A stretch of DNA of 64,000 nt from Euryarchaeota archaeon SM23-78 (lineage in GTDB: Archaea > Nanobdellota > Nanobdellia > Woesearchaeales > SM23-78), in the NCBI GenBank assembly GCA_001595785.1, contig LSSJ01000005.1:1-64000 (forward strand), read 5' to 3'. The notes below the pieces were generated by a model. It ran no database searches, was not told where the DNA came from, and saw only the letters and a list, made by a program, of their open reading frames with translations. This document shows positions 7,939 to 15,120 of the stretch, piece after piece. Position numbers and translations under genes: made by a program. Every line of letters begins with the position of its first letter. The first letter of the stretch is position 1.

Positions 7939-8184
7939 ATGGAAATTAAGATTGATACAAAAAAAGATTCTCCTGAAGACATTAAGAAAGCTATTGAGTT
8001 GTTGCAAAGAATTGTTGAGGCTAGCGAAGAGTATGGTTCAAGCAAAGGAGATTCAGGCAGTGATGTTGCTAGTGGTATGGTAGGTTTATTTGGAGACACG
8101 CCTGTATTGGGAGATGATTATGATGATGACGATGAAGACAAGGATGAAGAAGAGAAAGAAAGAATACAAATCATCCCTTACTAG
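7939..8184 (+). CDS. Small acidic protein next to archease
   Basis: An 81-residue protein. Residues 1-30 form a helix-prone segment (EIKIDTKKDSPEDIKKAIEL) of a kind that recurs in small archaeal proteins. A Gly/Ser-rich middle and a run of Asp/Glu (about residues 58-74) follow, probably disordered. I recognise no functional family. ATG 7939 is set by GGGTGA (7926-7931). It lies 3 nt upstream of archease, so the two are co-transcribed. Confidence 0.7.
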   Translation: MEIKIDTKKDSPEDIKKAIELLQRIVEASEEYGSSKGDSGSDVASGMVGLFGDTPVLGDDYDDDDEDKDEEEKERIQIIPY

Positions 8185-8187
8185 GAA

Positions 8188-8661
8188 ATGAAAATGAGAT
8201 ATGAATATCTCAACCACACAGCTGACTTGAAGATAAGAGCCTATGGCAAGACCCTTGAAGAAGCCTTTGCTAATGTAGCTATTGCCGGGTTTGGCTTTCT
8301 TACTGATACCAAGAAAATAAAAAAGAAAATAGAAAAGAAAATAAGCATTAGTACCAACAGGCTTGAATCTTTATTGTACGACTTTTTAGAGCAACTATTA
8401 TTCATGCTTGACACAGACGGGTTTATAACTGCAGAAATAAAGGATATGAAGATAACAGAAGAAAAAACTTCTGAATATTCATCAAAGATGAATATAACTG
8501 AGGATAAAAAAAACAAAAAATTTTCATTGCAATGCTTTGCATTGGGGGATAACTATCAGAACTATGAGGTAAAAGGAAACATCAAGTCAGTCACTTATTC
8601 TGAGATGAAGATAGAAAAAACCAAGGATGGACTTATTGTTGAGGTTGTGTTGGATATATAG
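8188..8661 (+). CDS. Archease (tRNA ligase RtcB activator)
   Basis: A 157-residue archease-family protein. It starts with the family signature YEYLNHTADLKIRAYG (metal-binding His and Asp), and the end IKSVTYSEMKIE...VVLDI matches too. Archease speeds guanylation of the RNA ligase RtcB, which seals tRNA exons. That fits the three intron-bearing tRNA genes in this window, although rtcB itself is not here. A mini-hairpin of the dispersed family (CAATGC-TTT-GCATTG, 8530-8544) sits inside its coding sequence and encodes part of LQCFALGD. Confidence 0.93.
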   Translation: MKMRYEYLNHTADLKIRAYGKTLEEAFANVAIAGFGFLTDTKKIKKKIEKKISISTNRLESLLYDFLEQLLFMLDTDGFITAEIKDMKITEEKTSEYSSKMNITEDKKNKKFSLQCFALGDNYQNYEVKGNIKSVTYSEMKIEKTKDGLIVEVVLDI

Positions 8662-8666
8662 GCCTG

Positions 8667-9506
8667 TTAACAATTATCCCACATTTCTTGCAACTTTTTT
8701 TCAAGGCTTTGATGACAATTCTGAAAAGTCATATCAGGATTTCCTTTAACATGATACCTAGAAATATATTCTGGAGGAGCAATATTAATGATTGTCCTTA
8801 ACATGGGCGATATTATATGAAATTTTGTTTTCATGGTAACCAGGGTTATAGGGGTGTCTGTTCCTTTACCATCATCAAATAAATCAACAAAAAGCTTAAG
8901 CCCTCCTCTCCTTATTATTATCTTTTTTGGAGGAACAAGGTCCTTGTTCAAATAGTTCTTTAAGGCTCTTAAAGGATAAAAGCCTCGTTCATGTTTTTGT
9001 TTTTTCCTGTACTGAAGAAAAACAAAAGCACCATCTCTATTTTGGTTGATATATCGTTTTATGGCTTCTTTGGCTTCATCATTAGGCCCTCCTCTTATAT
9101 CAACTGGGATTGAGCCTACTCTCACCAATCTTGGAGATATATAGCTAAAAAATGCATAAGCCAAGGGTTTGAGTAACATGTTGGCTAAATTACCTAATTT
9201 TCCAAATTGTCTTTTAATAGTGCTTTCAAAAGTTTTTAAAGCTGTTTCTCTGTCAAAAAATTCCTTGTTTGCTGTAAATAATAGTTGCCGAGGATATTTT
9301 TTTATCAGGTCAGCAACATCCAAGGCTCCTCTTTCATGGGTTCCAAAAACAGCACTGGGTCCTTTTTGCACTATATTTTCCTCTCCTTTAAAATACTTAA
9401 CAGTATAAACTGAAAAAAGAGTAGAAAGAGGTCTGGCTACATTGTTGTATAGCCTTTTTCCTTCTACAGCATTGCCATTGTATGACTCAACATATTCTTC
9501 CAACAT
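8667..9506 (-). CDS. PlsC-like acyltransferase
   Basis: A 279-residue protein with the layout of glycerolphosphate acyltransferases: GTHERGALD (His...Asp block I, about residue 52), then RVGSIPVDIRGG (block II, about 126) and GAFVFLQYRKK in place of the usual FPEGTRS block III. His and Asp are five residues apart instead of four, so activity is uncertain. A hydrophobic stretch (residues 108-125) may associate with the membrane. Archaeal lipids lack ester-linked acyl chains, so the substrate is an open question. The promoter shares a 23-nt box with the operon at 29574. Confidence 0.6.
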   Translation of the reverse strand: MLEEYVESYNGNAVEGKRLYNNVARPLSTLFSVYTVKYFKGEENIVQKGPSAVFGTHERGALDVADLIKKYPRQLLFTANKEFFDRETALKTFESTIKRQFGKLGNLANMLLKPLAYAFFSYISPRLVRVGSIPVDIRGGPNDEAKEAIKRYINQNRDGAFVFLQYRKKQKHERGFYPLRALKNYLNKDLVPPKKIIIRRGGLKLFVDLFDDGKGTDTPITLVTMKTKFHIISPMLRTIINIAPPEYISRYHVKGNPDMTFQNCHQSLEKKLQEMWDNC

Positions 9507-9559
9507 TTTAATCCCTAATCAAGAGTAACAAAACAAGAGAACAAGAATTGTCACTTATA

Positions 9560-9582
9560 TATAAATCTTACCTAATAATTTA
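9560..9582 (-). promoter_or_regulatory. Promoter box shared with the 29.5-kb operon
   Basis: On the minus strand this 23-nt block, whose core is ATTAGGTAAGATTTATA, is identical to 29519-29541. It carries a TATA box for the acyltransferase gene. A second ATTAGGTAA lies immediately upstream. It overlaps the stop codon of the DRG gene. The repeated half-site and exact identity suggest a shared regulator binding just upstream of TATA. Confidence 0.55.
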
Positions 9583-9771
9583 CCTAATATGTATTTCAAG
9601 CACATCAGTATCCCTTAGAACATGCTTTAATGAGAGCAGCTTCTGCCCCGGAAACCTTGAGCTAGGACCCCAAATCCTAACAAACTTGAACTTGCTAATA
9701 AAGTCTTTGTGGAGCTTGTTGCAAACATCCTGTATAGTGCAATTTAAATGCATGATTAAGGGTTCAACCAT
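9580..9771 (-). CDS. DRG GTPase C-terminal TGS domain, out of frame
   Basis: This 63-residue ORF is the TGS domain of the DRG/Rbg GTPase encoded just upstream (VEPLIMHLNCTIQDV through RFPGQKLLSLKHVL to the end DTDVLEIHI). The in-frame extension upstream of its first ATG reads DRLGFIRIYLKEPGKDAD, a classic DRG sequence. It is therefore the C-terminus of one broken gene, not a separate one. Adding one A to the run of five at 9840-9844 (minus strand) joins it to the N-terminal part, giving about 339 residues. Confidence 0.85.
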   Translation of the reverse strand: MVEPLIMHLNCTIQDVCNKLHKDFISKFKFVRIWGPSSRFPGQKLLSLKHVLRDTDVLEIHIR

Positions 9772-10598
9772 ATCTGCATCTTTACCAGGTTCCTTAAGAT
9801 AAATCCTGATAAAACCAAGTCTGTCAAAGATTCTTCTGCTTTTTCCTTTGAAACTAGGTCTGCCTTGGTAATCACACTAATAGCAGGCATATACACCTTG
9901 TTATCCTCAATAATATCAATTAACTGGTCTTCATTTATTTTTTCCCTTATAAGCACCTCTGCATTATTAATCTTGAACTCCTTAAGAATGCCCTTAATAG
10001 TTTCATCCCTCATAATAGTCCTCACAGTCCTCCCAATCCTAATACCATCCCTAGCAGTCTTCCTAATCCTAACATCAGGCCTGTGCTGATTTAAACGGAT
10101 ATTGGTATTATAAACCTCTTCCAGAATAACAGGCAAATGCCCAGGATGATTAACCTCAACCAGAATCAAGGCCATGTCAGCATTCCTCATCACAGACAAA
10201 ACCTCTTTACCACGACCAGTACCATCACTAGCACCCTTAACAATACCAGGTACATCAAGCAACTGAATCTTGGCATAATTATACATAAGAGTGCCAGGAA
10301 TCACCTTAAGAGTTGTAAAAGCATAATGCCCAATATCAGACTTAGCATTAGTCAAAGCATTAAGCAAAGTGCTCTTACCCACACTAGGAAAACCAAGAAT
10401 AAGAACAGTGGCATCACCAGAGCGTTTAACAGCATAACCCTCACCTTTCTTAGCAGCTCTTCTCCTAGTCTCCTGCTTCTCCTTCAGCCTAGCAATCTTA
10501 GCCTTAACCAAGCCAATATGGTGCTGAGTACGCTTATTGTATTTAGTCTTCCTGAGCTCCTCCTCCAACTGCCTAATCTGCTCGTTATAATCAACCAT
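9756..10598 (-). CDS. DRG/Rbg-family GTPase, N-terminal part, frameshifted
   Basis: A developmentally regulated GTP-binding protein (DRG, COG1163), a ribosome-associated translation GTPase conserved in archaea and eukaryotes. An N-terminal helical region (residues 1-55) precedes the G domain: G1 GFPSVGKS, G3 DVPG, G4 TKAD. After TKADLVSKEKAEE the reading frame leaves the family sequence and ends in about 20 unrelated residues. The true C-terminus lies in another frame at 9580-9771. The break is at a run of five A, so a sequencing or assembly error is likely. A real frameshift or programmed slippage remains possible. Confidence 0.9.
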   Translation of the reverse strand: MVDYNEQIRQLEEELRKTKYNKRTQHHIGLVKAKIARLKEKQETRRRAAKKGEGYAVKRSGDATVLILGFPSVGKSTLLNALTNAKSDIGHYAFTTLKVIPGTLMYNYAKIQLLDVPGIVKGASDGTGRGKEVLSVMRNADMALILVEVNHPGHLPVILEEVYNTNIRLNQHRPDVRIRKTARDGIRIGRTVRTIMRDETIKGILKEFKINNAEVLIREKINEDQLIDIIEDNKVYMPAISVITKADLVSKEKAEESLTDLVLSGFILRNLVKMQIWLNP

Positions 10599-10626
10599 AG
10601 CAAGAAAAGTAGAGAAAAAAGGGTTT

Positions 10627-11139
10627 TTAATGGTTGTGGTTTGGCATTTCTTTTGTAAAATATTTTATCTTCACTTTATCATATAACTTGTTGGGTCCTC
10701 TGCGTTTACCAGTCCAATAATCAGCATTAAAAAAATATCTTCTAATTTCCATAATGTATTTGTTTTTAGAAGACGCAAATAATTTTCTAACACACCCTAG
10801 TCCCTTACTCCTCTTTTTTACTTCTACAACAGAGTTATAAGTCCATGCACGATTTGCAAAAATACCGTTTCCTTCAAAGCAGTAGATTTTAGGTTCAAGT
10901 TTTTTTATTTTCTCAATAATGTCAGTTATATCTCTTGTATTAAGCTTTATTTTTTTAAAAGATGCATATCTAAAGTCATTTACTTTTGTAATTCTCTCAG
11001 TCATTACTTCCCCTTTTAAATGTATTTCACCAACCAGTTTTTCAAGTGGAATTTCTTTTACCCATTCTTTAGTGTCTTTGTGAAATTTTTCACTATCCAT
11101 ATCATAATATTCTTGTTTTTCTTTACTCATTTCCATCAC
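10627..11139 (-). CDS. Uncharacterised 17-20 kDa protein
   Basis: A soluble, very basic 170-residue protein that I do not recognise. It begins with a charged helical region and has a Trp/Tyr-rich C-terminal third (YFFNADYWTGKRRGPNKLYD). No signal peptide, membrane helix or known catalytic motif is visible. The start is ambiguous among GTG 11139, ATG 11136 and ATG 11130; AAGGTGATGG overlaps the first two, which favours 11130. It is divergent from the TrmB-family gene at 11246 and shares its regulatory region. Confidence 0.6.
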   Translation of the reverse strand: MMEMSKEKQEYYDMDSEKFHKDTKEWVKEIPLEKLVGEIHLKGEVMTERITKVNDFRYASFKKIKLNTRDITDIIEKIKKLEPKIYCFEGNGIFANRAWTYNSVVEVKKRSKGLGCVRKLFASSKNKYIMEIRRYFFNADYWTGKRRGPNKLYDKVKIKYFTKEMPNHNH

Positions 11140-11181
11140 CTTGATTTGTTATTATTCTTTAGTAATAACTAATATATAAAT

Positions 11182-11206
11182 ATTGTGCCCCCCTTAGTAG
11201 GGTACA
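11182..11206. promoter_or_regulatory. Divergent promoter region with GC-rich inverted repeat
   Basis: Between the divergent genes a GC-rich patch in AT-rich DNA contains CCCT-TAGT-AGGG flanked by GTGCC and GTAC. A TATA box for the minus gene lies on one side (about 11166-11182) and one for the TrmB gene (TTTTATATAGG, 11215-11225) on the other. A regulator bound here could control both directions. The operator role is inferred. Confidence 0.4.
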
Positions 11207-11245
11207 TCAGAAAATTTTATATAGGATAACAACTAATTACACTTT

Positions 11246-12004
11246 GTGAACACAGAACCATTACAAAAAATAGGTTTAACACATGGAGAAATAAAAGTTT
11301 ACCTTGCTCTATTCCACCTAGGAACAAGCACAGCAGGCCCAATAGCAAAAGAAGCAAGAGTAGCAAGGTCAAAACTCTATGATATTCTAGACAGATTATC
11401 AAAAAAAGGAGTTGTTAGTCACTCAATAAAAAATGGCACTAAATACTTCTCTGTAGCAGAACCATCCCGCTTATTAGATTTCCTAAGAAAAAAAGAAGAA
11501 GATATAAAAATCCAACAACAAGAAATCAAAAAAATACTTCCTCAACTAGAACAAGAATATGAACTGCAAAAAGTAAAGCAAGAAGCAGAAGTGTTTGAAG
11601 GCCTAGAAGGCTTGAAAAATATTAGAGAACAATATCTAAAAATCATGAAAAAAGGAGATGAAATATATTTCTTTGGAGTGCCAAGCTCTGCTTATCATAG
11701 AATGGAAGCATACTACAGCGACTGGAATGAAAGAAGAATAAAAAAAGGAATAAAATCATATACAGTATTCACAGAAGAAGCAAAAAACCACTCTTATGTA
11801 AAAGAGAAACTAAAGCATAAAGATACTTTCATTAGATTTTTACCAAAAGGAATCCTAACCCATGCGTGGATAGAGATTTATGGTGACACAGTTGTAATTG
11901 CAATAAACTATAAGAAACCAATGTCTGTAGTTATTAATAATAAGTATGTAGCAGACAGTTATAAGCAATACTTTGATTTGTTATGGAAAACCGCCAAACC
12001 CTAA
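11246..12004 (+). CDS. TrmB-family transcriptional regulator
   Basis: A 252-residue TrmB-type regulator. The N-terminal winged helix (about residues 8-75) contains the family pattern GLTHGEIKVYLALFHLG and SKLYDILDRLSKKGVV, followed by a coiled-coil linker (80-120). The C-terminal effector or phospholipase D-like domain (125-250) contains EIYFFGVPSSA and GILTHAWIEIYGDTVVIA. Members usually sense sugars or other ligands and control transport or metabolism. The GTG start is about 25 nt after a TATA box, so it is probably leaderless. Its target may be its own divergent promoter region. Confidence 0.87.
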   Translation: MNTEPLQKIGLTHGEIKVYLALFHLGTSTAGPIAKEARVARSKLYDILDRLSKKGVVSHSIKNGTKYFSVAEPSRLLDFLRKKEEDIKIQQQEIKKILPQLEQEYELQKVKQEAEVFEGLEGLKNIREQYLKIMKKGDEIYFFGVPSSAYHRMEAYYSDWNERRIKKGIKSYTVFTEEAKNHSYVKEKLKHKDTFIRFLPKGILTHAWIEIYGDTVVIAINYKKPMSVVINNKYVADSYKQYFDLLWKTAKP

Positions 12005-12032
12005 ACAAGAATAGAAAAATATTTAAACACCC

Positions 12033-12048
12033 GTTAATTATTATTAAC
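12033..12048. promoter_or_regulatory. Inverted repeat before the MNT-HEPN genes
   Basis: GTTAAT-TATT-ATTAAC lies between a TATA-like ATTTAAAC and the start codon at 12051, over the expected transcription start. The product of that gene begins with a DNA-binding domain, so autoregulation at this site is plausible. Confidence 0.45.
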
Positions 12049-12050
12049 AT

Positions 12051-12548
12051 ATGTTAGATATTTTTAACAAATTAGGGTTGTTTTTTGAGGACTGCTATAG
12101 AGAAGTCAATGTAAGAGAGTATGCCCGGATAATCAGGATAAGCCCACCTACAGCTTCCACTGCATTGCAGAGACTGGAGAAAGAGGGCTTGCTAAAGTCA
12201 AGGATAGAAAGAAAAAACCATTTGTACAGGGCTAACAGGGAAAACCCTGTGTTCATAGACCTATCAAAAGCATATTGGAGGCAAAAACTAACTGGTTTAA
12301 CAACATTCCTAGCAGAAAAAATCAATTACAAAACCATAATCCTCTTTGGCTCATTAACAAAAGCAGAAGCAACAAGCAACTCAGACATAGACTTATACAT
12401 TGACTATGAAGAAAAACCCATAAGCCTAGATGAATTTGAGAAGAAACTAAGAAGAAGGATACAACTGCATTTCAGGAATGAGCTAAAAAATATTAATTTA
12501 AAAAAAAACATACAACAAGGGATGGTCTTAAACGGAGTGATGATTTGA
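12051..12548 (+). CDS. wHTH-fused minimal nucleotidyltransferase (MNT)
   Basis: A 165-residue fusion. Residues 1-65 are a winged helix (VREYARIIRISPPTASTALQ then a wing with RKNHLYR). Residues 90-165 are a minimal nucleotidyltransferase with the diagnostic GSLTKAEATSNSDIDLYID: GS motif then DxD metal ligands. MNT antitoxins add AMP to HEPN RNase toxins and silence them. The HEPN-like gene follows directly, with no gap. The HTH fusion would let one protein both modify the toxin and repress the promoter. Confidence 0.83.
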   Translation: MLDIFNKLGLFFEDCYREVNVREYARIIRISPPTASTALQRLEKEGLLKSRIERKNHLYRANRENPVFIDLSKAYWRQKLTGLTTFLAEKINYKTIILFGSLTKAEATSNSDIDLYIDYEEKPISLDEFEKKLRRRIQLHFRNELKNINLKKNIQQGMVLNGVMI

Positions 12549-12986
12549 ATGGATTGGAAAGAGTGCAACATAAAAAAACTAGTAAAAAAGATAGGTGTTG
12601 ACAATAATCTAATAAAATCATTGGTGAAATCAAGTCAGAACAAGCTAGAATCAGCTAATAGGCTAAAAATAGATGAAACCACCAGCTCATCAGTTATATC
12701 CCTTTGCTATGAATCTCTGAGAGAACTCTTGGAAGCACTAGCCACAAAAAAAGGGTTTAAAATCTATAATCATGAATGTTACACAGCCCTTTTAAAAGAG
12801 GTGCTTGGACAAGAAGAACTGAGTATTCGCTTTGACAGATTCAGAAAAATAAGAAACAAAGTAAATTATTATGGAAAAGATATTGGTATTGAAGAAACAA
12901 GCTCTGTTAAAGAAGAAATCATAGAGTCAATCAACAAGATTAAACAATTGCTTCAGAACAAGGGTCAGGGTAGTCCGAACAAATAA
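12549..12986 (+). CDS. HEPN-domain putative toxin, partner of MNT
   Basis: A 145-residue helical protein of HEPN type. It has the four-helix pattern, a segment LCYESLRELLEALATKKGFK (helix 2) and a final-helix motif FRKIRNKVNYYGK, where the usual RX4-6H is RNKVNY. The missing His may mean altered or lost RNase activity, although RNxxxY variants are common in archaeal MNT-HEPN pairs. Its start codon directly follows the MNT stop codon, so the pair is one transcription and translation unit. Confidence 0.78.
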   Translation: MDWKECNIKKLVKKIGVDNNLIKSLVKSSQNKLESANRLKIDETTSSSVISLCYESLRELLEALATKKGFKIYNHECYTALLKEVLGQEELSIRFDRFRKIRNKVNYYGKDIGIEETSSVKEEIIESINKIKQLLQNKGQGSPNK

Positions 12987-13023
12987 TTTTAAATAAGGAT
13001 AAATAAAAAGAGTTGAGATTAAC

Positions 13024-13539
13024 ATGAATAAAAGAGGTGCGTATTTCTTTGTGATAGACGCGTTAATAGCTGGCAGTGTTATTTTTCTCAGCCTTATCCT
13101 TATATTCACCACTCATACCATGGTCCCTGACCCGACTCCTACTCTGAGAATGGTTGAGGATTACACAGATTTCCTTATAACCACAAAGGTAAGGGAGTTT
13201 CAAGGACCCTATGTCAAGAGCCTTACTGAGGATAGGAACATCACCAATCTTGATAATACGCTTCTTGAGCAACTCACAGAGTTCTACTACTATAATGAGA
13301 GTGGGATAAAAGACACCTCTATCATTATGAATAATTATATTCAAGAAATAAGCCAGGGCATAATCCCTGACCATAGAAACTTTGCGATTTCTATGAACAA
13401 CACCCTTCTCTATAGTCGGGTTAATAGGCCTATCGGAGACTCAAAGCTGGTGCTCAGCTCAAGAAAGATTAGTTTTAAGAGAATAAATGAAACCTTTATT
13501 TACGGTCCTGTAGTAGCAGAGGTAAAAATATGGATTTGA
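13024..13539 (+). CDS. Type IV pilin-like membrane-anchored protein
   Basis: A 171-residue exported protein beginning MNKRGAYFFVIDALIAGSVI, a prepilin-like leader (KRG then a hydrophobic helix to about residue 30). The extracellular part has several N-glycosylation-type sequons (NIT, NES, NNT, NET). It overlaps the next gene by 10 nt and stands at the head of a long pilus gene cluster. It probably makes a minor pilin or pilus-tip component. It lacks the QAALEF motif of the major pilins in this locus. Confidence 0.72.
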   Translation: MNKRGAYFFVIDALIAGSVIFLSLILIFTTHTMVPDPTPTLRMVEDYTDFLITTKVREFQGPYVKSLTEDRNITNLDNTLLEQLTEFYYYNESGIKDTSIIMNNYIQEISQGIIPDHRNFAISMNNTLLYSRVNRPIGDSKLVLSSRKISFKRINETFIYGPVVAEVKIWI

Positions 13540-14516
13540 TAAGGAATAAGAAAGGAGTAGTATTCACTGTGTTGGCAATAGTAATAGCAGTGTTCTTTAC
13601 TCTTATGTTCTCATCCAAGATTGAGAAACCCATTGATTACAAAACAGAGCTTATTGAGATAAGAATAGGCACTCTTAACAGCTATATGATTAGTTTTTTT
13701 GACTATACCCAAGGGGTGAGCTCTATATCAGGTTACTCAGCCTTACGAGGAGTAATAGATGATATTCATGCTAGAAACGCTTATAATCTTAACTTTGAAA
13801 ACCAATATCTCTATTGTATACTAACAGGGAACCTAACCCTTTCAGATACCTGCCCTGGAATGATTAACAGGACTCTTCCCTACTACTTGGACACCATAAG
13901 GGACATGGCTGAGCAAGAGCTTAACATATATTCCAACTATATCATAAACAATATAACAGTTACCCAGGTAACAGATGCTTTCTCAATAGAAATTATAGTA
14001 AACCTGAGCTTGTATGTCATAGATGCGTATGCAAACATATCTGATACAAGAATAGTAACAGGCAGTGTGAGCATAGACGGCATCCAAGACCCTCTCTACA
14101 TGCTTGAAGGTGATTATAATCAGAGTATTAAGAGGACTGCTCTTAGAAAAAAGGAAGGGGATTGGAACTACACAGACCTACAGCAACTATATGCTAACCA
14201 TGAGTACAGGAGTTATAAGGATGGTATAAGCTTTATTAACAGGATTAAAGGCAACTTTTCACCCAATCTCTTTGGTATTGAGAGCATTGTGAACCACACC
14301 CATCCTATTGTATTAGCTGATTATACCTTCAATGATACTATGATTGATTATCTTTACTGGCTTAACGTCACTTTTGAATGCAGAACCCCGGTTGAGGTTG
14401 TTGAGATTGATCCTGCCATCATAGCTCCCGCTGGCTTTCAATTAGATGAGACTCATAGGCTGAGTTTTAACATTAGCAGTATAGATGTCTCTATCACCAA
14501 TGGCTGCCCACCATAA
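13530..14516 (+). CDS. Large minor pilin-like exported protein
   Basis: A 328-residue protein with a short basic N-terminus (MDLIRNKKG) and a single hydrophobic helix (residues 10-28), then a long extracellular domain rich in beta strands. It has many Asn sequons (NLT, NRT, NIT, NVT, NHT, NDT, NIS) and cysteines near residues 90, 103, 295 and 326. N-terminal KKGVVFTVLAIVIAVFF resembles a prepilin leader. The overlap with the preceding gene implies coupled translation. A role at the pilus tip or base is inferred from the neighbours. Confidence 0.68.
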   Translation: MDLIRNKKGVVFTVLAIVIAVFFTLMFSSKIEKPIDYKTELIEIRIGTLNSYMISFFDYTQGVSSISGYSALRGVIDDIHARNAYNLNFENQYLYCILTGNLTLSDTCPGMINRTLPYYLDTIRDMAEQELNIYSNYIINNITVTQVTDAFSIEIIVNLSLYVIDAYANISDTRIVTGSVSIDGIQDPLYMLEGDYNQSIKRTALRKKEGDWNYTDLQQLYANHEYRSYKDGISFINRIKGNFSPNLFGIESIVNHTHPIVLADYTFNDTMIDYLYWLNVTFECRTPVEVVEIDPAIIAPAGFQLDETHRLSFNISSIDVSITNGCPP

Positions 14517-14564
14517 AAAATATCAACACTACTACGTGATAATTAACAAACTTTATATATGCTC

Positions 14565-14583
14565 AAAAGTGATAATCACTTTT
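14565..14583. promoter_or_regulatory. Operator-like palindrome over a TATA box
   Basis: AAAAGTGAT-A-ATCACTTTT is a 19-nt perfect inverted repeat. Its right arm runs into TTTATATAG, the likely TATA box for the gene at 14638. Another TATA-like CTTTATATATG lies just upstream at 14551-14561. A repressor bound here would block the internal promoter of the pilus cluster. Confidence 0.55.
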
Positions 14584-14637
14584 ATATAGTTAAAAGTATA
14601 AAATGTACTTTAGGAACAAAAAAGAGGTGTGTTTTAA

Positions 14638-15087
14638 GTGGAGGGAACCATACAAACAGGTGTTGATGAATTCTTAAATTTTCTGCGAAAAGTAGATAAA
14701 ATATCCTTAGCAGAAGCTGCTAAGAAACTCAACGTAAGCCCTGCCCTGCTCCAATCCTGGGTTGATTTCCTAGTAGAGGAAGAAATAGTAGGTATAGAGT
14801 ACAAGTTCACAAAACCAATAATCTATCTTAACAAGCCTCCTGAGGAGAAAAAAGCCAAAGTAAAAGGAGAGGCAGAGATGAGCCTAGACGCATATAAAAA
14901 TGATTTTAAAAGAAGAGCCTCTCAGAAGAACATACCTAGGGACAAGATGAGCTTCTTATGGAGGAATCATGTAAAAATAGCTATTGAAAGAAGAAAAGAT
15001 TTCTTCTTTAGAGAAGCAAGGAAAAGAAACCTCTCAAACGTTGAGGCACTATGGGAGGCTTACCATCAAAAGTTACTCTCATCATAG
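14638..15087 (+). CDS. Winged-helix-like protein of the pilus cluster
   Basis: A 149-residue protein. The N-terminal 65 residues look like a winged helix (ISLAEAAKKLNVSPALLQSW then a wing with FTKPIIYL). The C-terminal half is a charged helical region ending in ALWEAYHQKLL. Similar small proteins precede the coiled-coil and ATPase genes of DPANN pilus operons. It may be a regulator or an assembly factor. The GTG start is set by GAGGTG (14624-14629) 8 nt upstream. Confidence 0.65.
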   Translation: MEGTIQTGVDEFLNFLRKVDKISLAEAAKKLNVSPALLQSWVDFLVEEEIVGIEYKFTKPIIYLNKPPEEKKAKVKGEAEMSLDAYKNDFKRRASQKNIPRDKMSFLWRNHVKIAIERRKDFFFREARKRNLSNVEALWEAYHQKLLSS

Positions 15088-15120
15088 CTTGCAAAAAGAA
15101 AGAGAAAAGGCACACAAAAA

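Noticed and set aside
10137-10658. 173-codon plus-strand ORF
   Set aside because: It is antisense to the DRG GTPase gene, whose protein is clearly recognisable; Ser/Leu/Asn-rich composition is typical of a shadow frame.
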